NCBI RefSeq assembly: GCF_002878395.1
Contig: NC_061114.1
Coordinates: 167,550,205-167,614,204, forward strand
From: Capsicum annuum
Taxonomy: Eukaryota > Streptophyta > Magnoliopsida > Solanales > Solanaceae
DNA: 64,000 bases
Direction of reading: 5' to 3'
The translations under genes and the position numbers were made by a program. Shown piece after piece: positions 33,382-45,961 of this stretch (position 1 is the stretch's first letter; every line of letters begins with the position of its first letter). A model generated the notes under the pieces. It ran no database searches and was not told where the DNA came from. It was given only the letters and a program-made list of their open reading frames with translations.

Positions 33382-35826
33382 TGGACGACCCCACAAAATC
33401 CTAAGCTTAATTAAGTCCTTTAAAGCTTGTTAAGGGGTCCTGGACTTAGAAAATTTTAGCTTAGTATTCATACTTAGATTTATTTTAGCCTTCATACTTG
33501 GTGATCTTATTTTGCGACCCTTACAACTATTAAATGTCGATCTTTAAGCTGCTTTATGATCAAGAATGTTAGTAGGTGTTCTCGGATGAGTTTTGAATTT
33601 TTTGGACATCGTTTAAGGCATATTTAGGAATCCAAACTAGTGTATCGACAAGATCTCGATGCGCTGCATTGCCTATCACATTTCTGAATATTTTCCACAT
33701 CTCCCAGTGTAATTTCCAGTGAACCGATATGGACTGGACGCGGTGCGGTGGCCATCGTGTTGACCTCATTGACGCGATATGTCGATCTGCGCGTCACTAA
33801 GTCAATTTTTAGTCATTAAGATTTCGTGTCCTCAAGGCTATTTGGGTTTTTTTCCCATGACTATTCAGGCCCAAAAACATGAAATTCAGCTCCCCTTAAG
33901 CAAATTACACTTATTCTATCTCAAATTTCTCAAGAACAAACCCTAGGGCTTTCCATTCAAGATTCAAATTCCAAGAATTTCACCATTAATCTTAAAGAAT
34001 TCAAGGAGTAAGGTATATGAAGTGTTCATCCAAGGGCTTCTTCCACCCTTAGAGTCCAAGAAACTCCTTTAAACTCCAAGTACATTGATTGCATGATTTC
34101 CATGATTGGATTTAAGTGTATTAATGATTATAATGTTGATTGAATTTCTAATCCATGGTTTATTACAAGATTCATGTGGAATTGATTATCATGTGTGTAG
34201 TATCATGTGGTTTCATGTTAAAAATCCCTTTGAATTATGAGTTGGGGTTATGATTATGATGCTTGCATGTTATACTACAGTCATGTGGTTTTATGACATG
34301 CAAGTGTTTGTCAAAATGCCTCAATGAATGATTTGTGATCAAGAAATTTGTTATGTTTCAAGATTGTGCTATGTCTTATAATTTATGCTATCGAGTCCTT
34401 GGGGTATTCAATACTCGATAAATTTGTTGTTTACCTAGTACTACAATAGTTACAGAATAGTCTCAGTAGTGTCACAAACAGTAGTACTCAGTAATCATTC
34501 ACTGTCTCAATTTGGTATTCAGTTCAGAACTCAGTAGTATTCAGTCAGTTAGCAGAATCTAGTGAACTTAATTCAGTTTAGTTAGACAGTATGATCAATA
34601 ATAGTTCAGTCAAGCCTAGTATGTATTAGAAATCTATTTATTTTCTAATCAGTTGGGAGTAGGATTCAGCACCAAGCGAACCCAGGGATGGGGCATTCCT
34701 GCCAATATAGGGTTTGATCCATAGTAGCAATCCTTGCATTACAGAACTACGTAGCCAACGTAGGTTGAGATAACTACCTGCCAGACTAGGGTTGATATAT
34801 CTCGCATGAGTTTACCTACCAGCAAGGGTTGATAAAAGAGCTTCTTATCAGAGAGGGTTAACTCACAGCTTATATTTACCCGTGGCATGATACTAACACC
34901 CTTCCAATTGGGGTTATGGGTTGGACCCCAATCCATTCAGAGAGGGGCATATCGTTTAGATGATTACCTCCCAAAGTTTTAGTTTCAGTCTCAGTATAGA
35001 GCTTAGTTCAGTTTTTCAGAATTAGGACTGTCAGATACAGTCACCCAGCTTAGTATAGAACTTAGATCAATTCTACAGATTTATGACTATCAGGTATAGT
35101 CACTCAGATTAGTATAGAACTCAAATCAGATCAACAGCAATCAGGACAGTCAGGTACAGTCACTTAGTTATCAATTTACAATATCAGTAACTCAGATATT
35201 AGTGAAATCCAGAACTTAGTATCTAGTGTTATCATGACCCTAGTATAGTTTATGTATTCATGCATGTACTCTCATTCAGTTATGTTCATGTACTCATCCA
35301 GTTATAGTTCATGCATATGAACCCATGCATATCAGCCTACCTCACTTAGCATACCAACAGATTCTGACGCATACCTTTATTTTACGCTATGATGTCTTAT
35401 ATCATAAGTTCAGATGTACGGGCTCCTAACTACACTTAGCAACCCAGTCTACCAGCATAAAACTTAGTGGTGAGTCCTCATAGTTTGGGGATAGAGTATT
35501 AGTTCAGTATTTCAGTACAGTTTTCAATAGTTTGAGTTAGTTGGGGGATTGTCCCTTCAAATCCATATTCAGACAGTAGAGGCTTTCAGACTAGAGTATT
35601 TCAGACAGATATTTTAGTATTCAGTTGTTTTAGTATTCAGTATTGATTTTTCTGTTATGAACCTTATGGCGTTTTCAGCCTTACTTTATCATTTATATCA
35701 TTACATTATTATTACAGTGTTATTATTATTCAATGCTCAAAGTAGGTACCAGTCATGGGTTAGCTAGTGGTCCTTCATGGTCACTAGCACCGTGTAGCAT
35801 CTGGGGTACAGACTCGGGGCGTTACA
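33382..35826 (+). repeat. 3' LTR of E
   Basis: Begins TGGACGACCCCAC (expected TGTAAGACCCC) and ends CGGGGCGTTACA at 35826; 2445 bases. It aligns with 26195-28759. It lacks about 100 bases near 34290 compared with the 5' LTR. The perfect duplication GGTTT follows. Confidence 0.92.
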
Positions 35827-36303
35827 GGTTTAGAGCCTTTATTTTGTATTTTGACCCTTATTTTGAAAACTAGTTAAAAAAGCTTTGGAGGGTACCAGAG
35901 GCTAATTTGTTGTAAACAAACTCTTTTCAAAAATTTGATGGTTTCATTGAGTACTGAATGTTGAAAATATCCCATTAGCGTAATAGATTTACTTCTATAA
36001 GATCCTACACAAATCATGAGGGTTTGATCAGGACTATTTTTCATAAAACTTAATTGTTGGTTTGTAGTGTTTAGTGCAGCATCTGGGGTACCATCACAAT
36101 CGTATGTCCACGTATTGTGATCATGACCCTTTATTAAATAACTCATTCCTATTGCAAGGTAAATGATGGATGGGGTCGGATTGACTCATCACAACCACGA
36201 GGCCCAGCTATGTGATTGCAATAACTAGCTTAAGTTTTGATCAACATTGGCCCTTTAGATCATGAGGTGGGTCTGCAATCATGAGGTGCTATTCATAAAA
36301 CAA

Positions 36304-36310
36304 TATAAAT
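36304..36310 (+). promoter_or_regulatory. Putative TATA box of LTR F1
   Basis: TATAAAT in the context AAACAATATAAATACTCC, followed by a TTTCTAGGGTTTTCTTCAC leader. F2 has CATATAAGAAG at the corresponding place (41339-41349). Confidence 0.45.
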
Positions 36311-38202
36311 ACTCCAATTTTTATGATTTTCATATTTTTTTGACCTTGGATCTTTGGCAAAAGGCAATTTCTAGGGTTTTCTTCACTATTTGTGCTTGGG
36401 TAAGCTTCAAATGCTTAATTCCATCAACTCCTTATGATTATATATTCAAAAACACCTTTTAATTTTGTTTTTATTCTAGGATTTGGGAGATTTTCTACTA
36501 GACTCTTAAAAATATTTTTTCATTGATTTGAACACCGATTTCAACTCATTTTTTCTTGAGTTTTCAAATATCTCTTCTTTTGACATGAAAAACATGTAGG
36601 TAATATAGGTATCATTTTATAAACTAATTTTGGACATGATTTGAATATAGCTAATATAGGTATCATTATCTTCTTTTTGACACGTAGTTATGTTTTTGAT
36701 AGTTTTAGCTCATGGCTAGACCCTTTGTGAAGGAAAGGCTCCACTTGAAGTCTTAGGCTTGGATTTTTCGCTTTTCAAGGTAGATTATGGCTTAAATTCC
36801 TTCAAACTAAGTTGTATAGTTAATTTTATTGTAAAGAATGCTATGAGTTAGGAAATTTAATCGAAAGGGTAGTATTTTGGAATTATTATTATTATCGTGC
36901 GTCCTTGTGAAGGCTTATTTACATATTTTTGTTTACTTAAGAGAATATACTTATGGTAATTCTTGAGTGGTAGTTTTAATTGATATATGTAGGCCTTATT
37001 TGTGCAATAAATGTAATTATTATTGTTCTGTTGCCCGTGCAGGAGATTGAATATATATTATAGAATTCTTAAATATAATTTGCCTTTTTCTGATGGTAAT
37101 ACATAAGAGAGGGTCTTTTAAGATGATATTATTAATCTCTACATGATTATTCACTTTAGTGGTGTCGAGGAGTCTTCATATCATGGACTATTATCATATT
37201 GAAGAGATTTGAGCTCATTTATACCGTTATTAAATTGATTTATTATCTTCATATTTACTTCATTATGAGCATGCATCCTCATCGTATTCATTTATATTCA
37301 TGAAAATTTGGCACCATTGAGAAACACTTTTGTTAACTCCTTGATCCGTGATATTTGCTAGAGTGGTGAATGAGACACTTTATAAAATCATTGATCCATG
37401 AGAATTAGCTAGGGAGGTGAATTAAGATATGATATTTAGATATGAGAAGGTATACGAGTTGTAAGCCCCCCATGGCTCCTGTCATGATGCATTGAGGCTC
37501 AAATATTTATACAAAAAGCCATGCAATGGCTTATATTCATCATTATCATATCATTATTTCATTACATTATATGGTATTGCATTACATTGTTGTATATTCG
37601 TATTATGTGTTATTGTTTTGTAGTTAGTTTCCTTAGTTATATTTGTGTGTAGTTTTTCTTATTGTTTTCATATCTTAGAACTGTTAGTGGAGACAGTATG
37701 AGATACCATTTGGAAACTTTTCTGTTTGTAGGTGGCGTGCTCATGGTATATATTACTTGTATTATTTTCTTCTTTGCTCAGTTAACCAATAATACCTACT
37801 GAGTACAAATTATGCTCTTTTGATATAGATCCTAGTTCGAGAATGACTCACGATAGCTGAAATCATTCTATTAGAGTTGATATTCTAGGTACTGTGTGCT
37901 CTAGAGTTTGGGGATGATTATAGTCCTCCTCTCATTTTTTTGACATATTTACTTACTATTGTATTTCAATTTTTAGACTTAGTATTAGATGCTCTTTTCA
38001 TTAATAATACAAATATTTTATGATTCAATTGTATTTTTATTCAAACTTTGGATTATGATATAGTCTAACTTTGTTCTAGAAGTCTTGTATTTACTTATTT
38101 TTCTTCATTTATTCCATTTCTTTCCTTTGTGGGTTCTTTAGCTTACCTACAAAGACTGAGTCGAGGTAGGTGCCATCATGACCTAACTTTTGGACCATGA
38201 CA

Positions 38203-38480
38203 ATAATTTAAATAATTCTTTGTCTCAACTAACTTTTAAAAGTTCCGTAAGTCCATATAAATTAGAGAAATTTTATGAATATCATAAACATCAATAATGT
38301 AATTAGCAAGTTGATTCTCAAGGGCCCTTAATTTGAATTCATCAAAGTCATTGAGATGTAATTCAGCCTTTCTCATTATTTTTTTAGGTCAAAGATAGCA
38401 AATGAATCAATTGAATTGAAGAAAGTAAATCCATTAAGTAAATCAGTCATCAGCTCATTGAAATGGCTATTAAGTTTTTA
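38203..38480 (-). pseudogene. Fossil of a hAT-type transposase (C-terminal part)
   Basis: On the minus strand, from about 38475 down, the frame reads NSHFNELMTDLLNG, then FFNSIDSFAIFDLKK, two stops, then KAELHLNDFDEFKLRALENQ and LANYIIDVYDIHKISLI (as pieces). After a frameshift comes KLVETKNYLNY, ending exactly where LTR F1 begins. This matches, in order, the segment before the dimerisation region of plant hAT transposases of the TTF-zinc-finger/ZMYM1-like kind (AELYPxDFxE, LxNQLxxYIxDVRD, KLVxTKKHxxYPLV). The dimerisation region itself is missing, probably cut off by the F1 insertion. From family knowledge, the protein would have cut and moved a DNA transposon. The match is from memory, not a search. 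Confidence 0.68.
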
Positions 38481-40524
38481 TAGCTATTAATCAATAAACT
38501 TTCGGGTCTCAGGGAGATGTAATAGTTTTGAGATATTTCTGCAGTTTGGTTATTTTTATTGGGTTATTGGAGATATTAGACAATTATTATGATTTGAGAC
38601 ATTTTAAGTAAATAAATGACGATTTTGGAAAAGGACTTACTAAATGTTAAGTTTTAGTATTTAACTAGTAAATTCAACCGCGCTTATACGGTTATTCTGT
38701 GAAAAATATCTCATTCTACAATTTTAAAGGTAAATTTTATTTGAAAGATAAAAAGGAAGAACCATATAATTTATTAATATCAACTATAAAAATTCTGCTT
38801 ATTAATATAACACTAACAATAATTTAGGCAAGTAGAAAAAAAAAGAAAATATTAACGCCCATTTAATACTACTAATTCCACACAACACCAATATTATACA
38901 TAAAAGATACAAAAAGTGATATTTTATTTAATGATATAAGTTTACATATAAACCATTTAACAAAATATATTTAGATAAAAACATAAATCATATAAATCTA
39001 TTTTAAATATGCTACCAAATTCTTGATAAATTCCTTGACAATATTTTCGTGGAGAAAATAAACTTTTCATCCAAACAACTTATAGAGATTTTAAGCCGAT
39101 GTGTAATTCTTTGTGCTAAAAGAATAATTTGATTGAAAAATAAAAATAAATTGAAACATGGCCTACAAAATGATACAAAAGCCACGACAAATCTAACGTT
39201 ATGATATCAGCTTCATTGGAAACAGAATACTTTTATGTAGTGAAAATCTATTAAAATTATAATAAATGGCAGATATGAACTCATAACTTTAAAAGTATAG
39301 TGGATTTAATCAAATAACCTTGGTTATTGAACCCACAAAATTAAATCTTGAATCCACCTTATGATGAATAATCTAGGTACAAATGATACAAACAAATATA
39401 AATCATATAAATAACCAAAAAAAATAAAATGGTGATAAATCAAATAGAATGCCAAAAAAGGTTCAATATATACATACATATATAATCTAATTCTTGAAAA
39501 ATTACGGCCACAACTTTGTAAATGCAATCATCACCATCATATCAATGATATAAGATAGATGTGTGCTAGTGTTGTTTTTCTCTTGAGATGTGAGATTTGT
39601 GTTGATTCACACTCTTGACTAACATTAAGAATTCCCACTAAGAAAATCTATGTGTAAGAACTATTACAACAGTCAACAGAACAGTTGAACAAAATGCAAG
39701 AGACTTTCATAAAGATACCATTGTTGTTAATGGTACGAAATATGAGAATGCAACCTCTGTGATGCCGGTAATTGCTACCTTAAGTAGAACTAAGAAGAAA
39801 ACATAACGCCACACAAGGGAATCAAAAATTTTTGAGATAACAATGAATAGGAAAATAAATAAGCTATCACTAATACACAATTATATTGTTAGCCACGTAC
39901 TCTTCAGGAAAGGTTTTCAAACTTCCACAATTATTTTTATTAATTAATAATTATTTTTTCAACGTGTGTATTCATATTTGGAAGAAATAAAACTTAAGTA
40001 CATTAAATATAATTAAAAGATTTAAATGAGTGACTTTTGAGTTTTCTTTTTACATAGCATATAATTTTAAAAAGTAGGAAAAATGTCCAAAAAAAAAAGA
40101 AGAGAAAATAGATAAATAGGAATGAAGGTCATAGAGATGTGCCTCTTTATCTCATCAATGATTCTCATTTATATGTTATATAGATTATATGACTAAGGGT
40201 GGGGTTTCTTGTTTCATTCACTAAAGAGTTAGGTTCAGTGCCACTCATAATCATTTGAGTTGTTACTTTTTTAGTCTCATTACTATAATGAACCTACTTT
40301 TTTGATTTTACTAATATAATTAAATAAAGTAATATATTTGATTCCTATGTATTTTGATAATTTAAATTATGACAATACCATAGTGTTGTGTATTTTTGTG
40401 AGGGTGATATTTCCTTTGTTAGTATCCATGAAGGACTTATGTTATATATATTATAACACAAGTCTCCATTTTTGTATTAATTTTTCTAATCAATAGTGTA
40501 CTCTGTTGTCAATTTTTTTTAATC
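38481..40524. other. AT-rich stretch with no recognised feature
   Basis: About 2 kb not matching any LTR or internal region in the window. No convincing frame longer than about 70 codons and no RNA gene was recognised. It holds poly-A and poly-T runs (for example near 38836 and 40090). Parts may continue the DNA transposon of the hAT fossil, but no terminal inverted repeats were found by eye. Confidence 0.5.
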
Positions 40525-43409
40525 TTAAACCAACATTGTAATGATTTGATTTTTAGTGATTTTTATGAAATATTTATTTCTGTGTCATTTGACCATTTTA
40601 CCTCTCCCTGTGGTTTCTTTGTGGTATTATGGAGTGTGAAAATAACTGACATGATTTTCAATGTATTTCGGTGTGATTTGTGTGAATTTCAAATTTTTGG
40701 TGGCTTGAAAAGGCTTATAGTTGACTTCGATCAATATTTATTGACATGCGTATTGGATTACAAAACGGACTATGTCATTAGATTCAAAATATCAATTTTA
40801 GTTTGGTAATATGGTTGGTGTGGTTTTATAGCTTTTATATCTCATTTTGATTCTTGATTGAAAAAATTATAAAATTGAGTCTCGAGGGTCAATTTTGTGA
40901 AAATAAAGTCTTATTGAAAATATGATATCTCCATTGAATTCGGAAGGACAAAAATGGGTTAGTAGCGAGGTTGGTTTGATTTTGTGGTCTTTAGATCCAT
41001 TTCAATCCTTGATTCGAAAATAATATAAATAGGGTCCCATGGTCAATTTTGTGAAAATAACCCTTTTCATAAATTTGATGATTCCATTTGATCCGAAATG
41101 TATTTTATGATCAAATTTCACTATTGGACCATATTCATAAGGTTTCAAAAGAGTTCGAGGTTAAAAATAAATTTTTAAGGTTGTTGGTACTGATGTGGGT
41201 GTAAAAGTGGTTGGTTGACTACTTTAGAGGTCTTTGACCATTTGACCAGGCTGGTTTAGTGACTAAAGTGTCATTTTAGCGACCATCGCTGATGGTTATG
41301 ACCAAAATCGACCTCATTTCATATTTTTGACATTTTTGCATATAAGAAGCTCCGATTTTGATGATTTTTAATGTGCTTTCTCGTATAATCATTGTCTATC
41401 AATTTATAACTCCATTTATCCCATTTATCAGAAACTTCTATTCTATTTTTCTTGATTTTTAGCTAAGTTGAGAATCAAAACTTTATTTTCACCATTGTTG
41501 GGGCTTGGGAGCTCTGATTTGGACGATTCTAAAATGGTTTTCGAGATTTCTTCCATGGATAAGTTTGTAATCTTATAATTATTATTTTTTTCTGTTGATT
41601 TATTTTCAAAACAACTTCAAATTCTTAATTTTAAAATGGGTTTCGGGGGATTTTTGCTGGTAAACCTTGAAAATAATTTTTCTTTGATTTGAACCTCATT
41701 TTTAACTTATTTTTGCATGGGTTATCAGATGTAGACTCCTATAAGTATGGACAATATATTTTAAAATTAAAATTATGATTTTACCCTTTTATTAAAAACC
41801 TATTTTGGGGGGGGCATTTTGACCCCGACTTGAAAATAGGCAATATGGATATCATTGGCTTTCTTTTGATGTATAAATGTATATTTATATAATTTAGTTA
41901 ATTTCAGGTCCGTTTGTGAGGGGAATGGTTTGGATAGAAGGCTTTTTGGACTAGTTTTTAGTATTCGAGGTAGGTTATGGCTTAACTTTCTTCAAACTGA
42001 TTGGGTAATTAATAATAATGTAAAAGTATGCTATAGGTTTGGGGTTGTATCATGAAAAATGTGTTTAGGTGATTTATGTGTTCAAGTGGGGGACTATGTG
42101 GATAATATTTGGTGGTTTTGAGACATTATTTGATAGGTATGACCGTGTGGGGTCTTATATTATGTTGTTGTCCTAGTATTGATATATGTATGTTTTGTTA
42201 CACTCCTTTTGATGGTAGAAGCCTAGATTTGGGGAATTTTGTGGTTCCAATGACATTCGCTTATATGTTTCACTTGATGGTTTCTGGATTATATTAGGTC
42301 ATGGATGGTTGGTTGATTTGAGTGAACTTTAGCTCACATGGTTGGTATATTAGATATTCTCATTTTTTTTTAGTTGTGAGAATTACATCCTCATACATTA
42401 TTCATTTATGAAATATTGGTACCACCATGAAATACTGGAAATACTAGAAATACTAGCTTTTTCTGATAGAAAATATTACATCTTTAAAAACCTTCTATCG
42501 ATGTATGTGCTAAAGAGGAGTTATGGATATTGGTTGTATATAGGTTGCAAACCCCTCATGAATCCTACCTCAAGAGCACAAATCGATAGGTGTATACGTA
42601 GGTTGTGCAACAACCTCATGCATCATCATGATCATCTTCAATATCATCATCATCTTTCTTGTATTTCAAATATATTATGCTTATTTTGTGTTGTATTATC
42701 ATCTTTGATATGATATCTGTCTATGTGTGCTTCTTTTCCATACTTGTATGTGTGATATCTAATACTTGTGCTTCTTTCATATATTTATGTGTGGTATATG
42801 TGGATGTGGTAGAACTGTTAGTGGAGAGGGTTTGGTTTATCATTTGGTATATTTTCCAATTGCAGGTGACGTGCCCATAGTTTATGTTTATATGCTTTAT
42901 TTTCTATATTACTCGATCAGGCTATGATACCTACAGAGTACAAATGGACCATACTCACCCCTACTGTACCCATTTATTAAAGATTTTGGTACAAGTGTAC
43001 CACACAGAAGTTTATTCAAGTGGTATCTAGAGTATATTTGAGGTAGCAGTTGATCCAGGCTTCTGGAGTCAATCTACTACCTCTTTCTATCTATTACATG
43101 TATTATTTTGTATTTAGAGATGGAGTTTTTATCCTTTCTGGACTATTATTGTATCTTTTGGCATTTGAGATATATTTTGTAGTTTTTATATTGTGATACC
43201 AGGTTTTGGGATATTGTATTGGTATCTTTGACTATATATTTTTGCTTTTAACATATATACATATGTGTGTGTGGCTTGACTCTTCTCTGGGAGTCTTGCC
43301 TTGGGTTTTGGTATTGATTCTTCTTTTCATATTAGTTAGGGTGATAAGCTTACTTGTCAAGGCTAATCGCAAAAAGTGCCATCATGACCTCGGTTTTTGG
43401 GTTGTGATA
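40525..43409 (+). repeat. 5' LTR of F2
   Basis: About 2.9 kb. The right end is clear (GGGTTGTGATA at 43409, then the primer site). The left end is estimated near 40525, from alignment of ACATTGTAATGATTTGATTTTTAG with the start of F1; TG is not preserved. Internal landmarks match F1: GCAGGTGACGTGCCC near 42863, TACCTACAGAGTACAAAT near 42929, and GTGCCATCATGACCTC near 43376. Confidence 0.8.
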
Positions 43410-43412
43410 AAT

Positions 43413-43423
43413 TGGTATCAAAG
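43413..43423 (+). other. Primer-binding site of F2
   Basis: TGGTATCAAAG, one change from TGGTATCAGAG, four bases after the LTR end. Confidence 0.88.
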
Positions 43424-43490
43424 AAACCAAATTTTATTGGTCTCATCAATGTAAGAATAGGGTGTCTAGTAGAGTCACGTGGATCGATAC

Positions 43491-45750
43491 TAAAATACCT
43501 TAATTTTTTTATCCTTGAAAATTTTCTAAAATTTTATCCTCGCTGTCTTGGCTACGACTCTCCTTATGAGTCCTAGTGTGTCTTGATAGGTCATGTAACC
43601 CTAGTCGTAAGGTGTCCAGTGAATGGTAATCGGGTTACTGTCTTGAGTACGACTTAGGGATATGAGTCGTAGGGAGTCTTGACAGGTCCTAGGGACCCAA
43701 GTTGTAACCAAATTAGAAAGTAAGTGACTAAGTTCATCTCTAAGTATGAGTGGCTCAGTATGAGGTGTAGGGACTTGTTATGAGTTATTGGATGCAAATC
43801 ATAGGTTGTCCAGTGTTTTCCCAAATGGGTTCTGTGTTGACTACGACGGGACCCTACGAGTCATAAGGTCCTACTATGAGTGGTACCATTTGAGTCATAG
43901 GGTCTCCAGTTTGTGGGTGTCCTGGGAACTATGTTGGCTATGAGTCACGGTGAAGAGTCGTAATGATACTATACGAGTAATATGGTGACCCATAGTAATC
44001 GACGACTAAAATCCAGCTTTTAATTTGAGGGCACTTTGGACAATTCTCTTCTTACCCAATGAAAACCCCATGTCCATAAAGCACTTAACGGGGTTATATT
44101 TCATTCTTAATATACTCAAATGCTTCCAAAATATCTCTTAAATTCTCTCAAGCAGCCATACTTATGGTTTCTATGAAGGAGATCATCCAAGGGCTCAAAG
44201 GTTGAATTCTTCGATGAAACTTGGTATTTCAGGCATGTTACTCTTCCCTCATTGTATAATAGTTAAAAAGCATGTATTTTAAAGTATTTTTCATGAGATA
44301 TTTATATTGGTTTTGAAACAAGGGTTGAGGGTTTGAATGCTTATTGATTGAACAATGTTTTACCATGGCTTACATATGATTACTCATACTTTAAATTGAG
44401 GTTTGAACTCATGGATGCATGGGTATGGTGAATAAAGTAGGGAATTATGATTTTCCCCAAACTTGTGACTTTTGAAGTGGTTATGACCCTAACCCCATAA
44501 TGTGCAATTTGTTTTAATTATGAAAAATGTGGGAATTTGAACTATTCTTATACTATTGTATAATGATTTGGAATTGAACCTTATGGGATAATGTAATTTC
44601 CCAAACTAATGTGTAATTCAACCAAGAGGGTTGTGAATTCCCCTAAAAGAAGATGATTGGTGTGGCATGTTGATGTTACCTTGCAAGTGTAGTTTATATG
44701 ATGATATCAATAATGTATGCCTGAATGTGTATCATGGTTTCAGGAACGATAATTTATGTGCTAACTATTTTAATTGGGCTTTAATGAGGGTTGTGTAGCT
44801 ATGTCATGAAATTGGAGGTCCGAGAGACCAATTTTGGAAACCGCATTTATCGATACAGGGGTCTATATGACCGGGTGGTTTAAGTCCCCCTTATTAATAT
44901 TATTTGATTGGGGGTTCGGGTCCCTAACATCTTATTATATGATTTGGTGGTCGTGTCACCTTGATATGATGTGAGGTTCTAGTCTCCCAGTGCATATGTA
45001 TACCCTCTGGTTCATAGGGCAAAACACACTGGGACCCTACCAATTGGGGACAGTTGCACCCACATAGCTCATGGGTGCCTTCGTATGTTATGACGATTGA
45101 GCTACACAATCCAGTCTAACATTTTAAAATTCATGTTAAGAATTTTTTCCTATTCTAGTATATGATATATATATATATATGCATTGATTTTGTGCATTGG
45201 ATTTGAATGGTTTGAAATTGTTGATTGTGGCATTATGTTATCTTTATCCCTGAGTTACATGCTAGCATTCACCCTGCTAACCGTCTTCAAACGCTGTATC
45301 CCTATGTGATACAGGAACTGGCCATACTTTTACTTCTCCAACTCAGTAATTAAGATTCAGGATTAGCTCATAAGTTGACATTAAAGTGGTGAGCTTCGAA
45401 GTCTACATTTTATATTTTGGTCTCTTATGTCTCAGGCTATTTAGACTTGTTTTTAGCTATAGTCAGGGTCATGTTCCTACACTTTATTGATATTCAGTTT
45501 TGGTTCTTTTGTTAAAAGGCTTTGTTTGAATTACTTTGGACTGGGTGATATTGGTCGGTTATTTTGGCTGGTTGTTGGTTATTGATCATAGAAGTATCTT
45601 TTATTCCTTGAATTTATCTTGTTATATGTTTGGAATTTATTCAACCTTGGGGGATATGGTATTTGGTTTGGTTAGGTACAAGGGGTGATCTCTGGTCCAC
45701 ATGAGGCTTGAGATACCCATCACGGCCAAGCCCTGGTTCGAGCCGTGACA
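43491..45750 (+). repeat. 5' LTR of B3
   Basis: Starts TAAAATACCTTAA (expected TGTAACACCC, so TG is lost) and ends GAGCCGTGACA; 2260 bases. The part from 43550 to 44010 holds many TACGACTC/GAGTCGTA motifs. The 3' half shares boxes with A LTRs (CTGAGTTACATGCTAG, GAAGTGGTGAGC). An (AT) run is at 45164-45180. Confidence 0.93.
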
Positions 45751-45754
45751 AATA

Positions 45755-45765
45755 TGGTATAGAGC
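45755..45765 (+). other. Primer-binding site of B3
   Basis: TGGTATAGAGC; the C of TGGTATCAGAGC is deleted. Confidence 0.88.
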
Positions 45766-45961
45766 TAGGTTTGGTGTCATTGGGTGTCCAACAAAGTCTT
45801 ACCAAGTAGAGTCTCATTTATAGGTATCTATCATTTCACACTTATAAGGGTGAGGCTACGAGGAATTTTTGAACGTTTCCCTTTCTTTTTGTTCTATTTT
45901 TGAGCTATAGAGTCTAAGGTCTTGAATCTCCTCTAATTCTCATATGTTCTCTTTTCAAATC

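Larger units (their letters stand above)
26195..35826 (+). mobile_element. Gypsy chromovirus E with internal loss, target duplication GGTTT
   Basis: LTRs at 26195-28759 and 33382-35826 enclose a degenerate gag, protease, N-terminal RT, a 1.9 kb non-coding segment, and the end of integrase with a chromodomain. GGTTT is found on both sides (26190-26194 and 35827-35831), perfect, within the F1 LTR. RNase H and the integrase core are missing. LTRs differ by roughly one base in ten at their starts, so E is younger than A2. Confidence 0.93.
25959..38202 (+). repeat. F-family LTR F1, split by element E
   Basis: Starts TATAACAACCG at 25959 and ends TTTGGACCATGACA at 38202. The two parts (25959-26194 and 35832-38202) total about 2.6 kb. 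They align by eye with the F2 LTR (40525-43409): TTGACTTCGATCAA and ATTAGATT-AAAATATCAATTTT at the left, the GTGGAGA...GAGATACCATTTGG and GGTGGCGTGCTCATGG boxes, TACCTACTGAGTACAAAT, and GTGCCATCATGACCT at the end. No internal region is attached, so it may be a solo LTR, but possible duplications (GATAA / ATAAT) are ambiguous. Confidence 0.75.

Noticed and set aside
39324..39527. 67-codon minus-strand frame as a small gene
   Set aside because: AT-rich composition, Tyr/Phe-rich translation and no recognisable motif; such frames are expected by chance here.
38203..40524. Gene for a functional hAT-derived protein
   Set aside because: Two adjacent stops and a frameshift occur within 90 codons, and the dimerisation region is missing.
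42620..42660. CAT-rich run resembling a His-rich coding repeat
   Set aside because: It is a short imperfect microsatellite (ATCATCATGATCATC) in the F2 LTR; no conserved frame.
42408..42880. Two overlapping frames of 101 and 73 codons in LTR F2
   Set aside because: Low-complexity, AT-rich LTR sequence with no motif; the equivalent part of LTR F1 does not keep the frames open.
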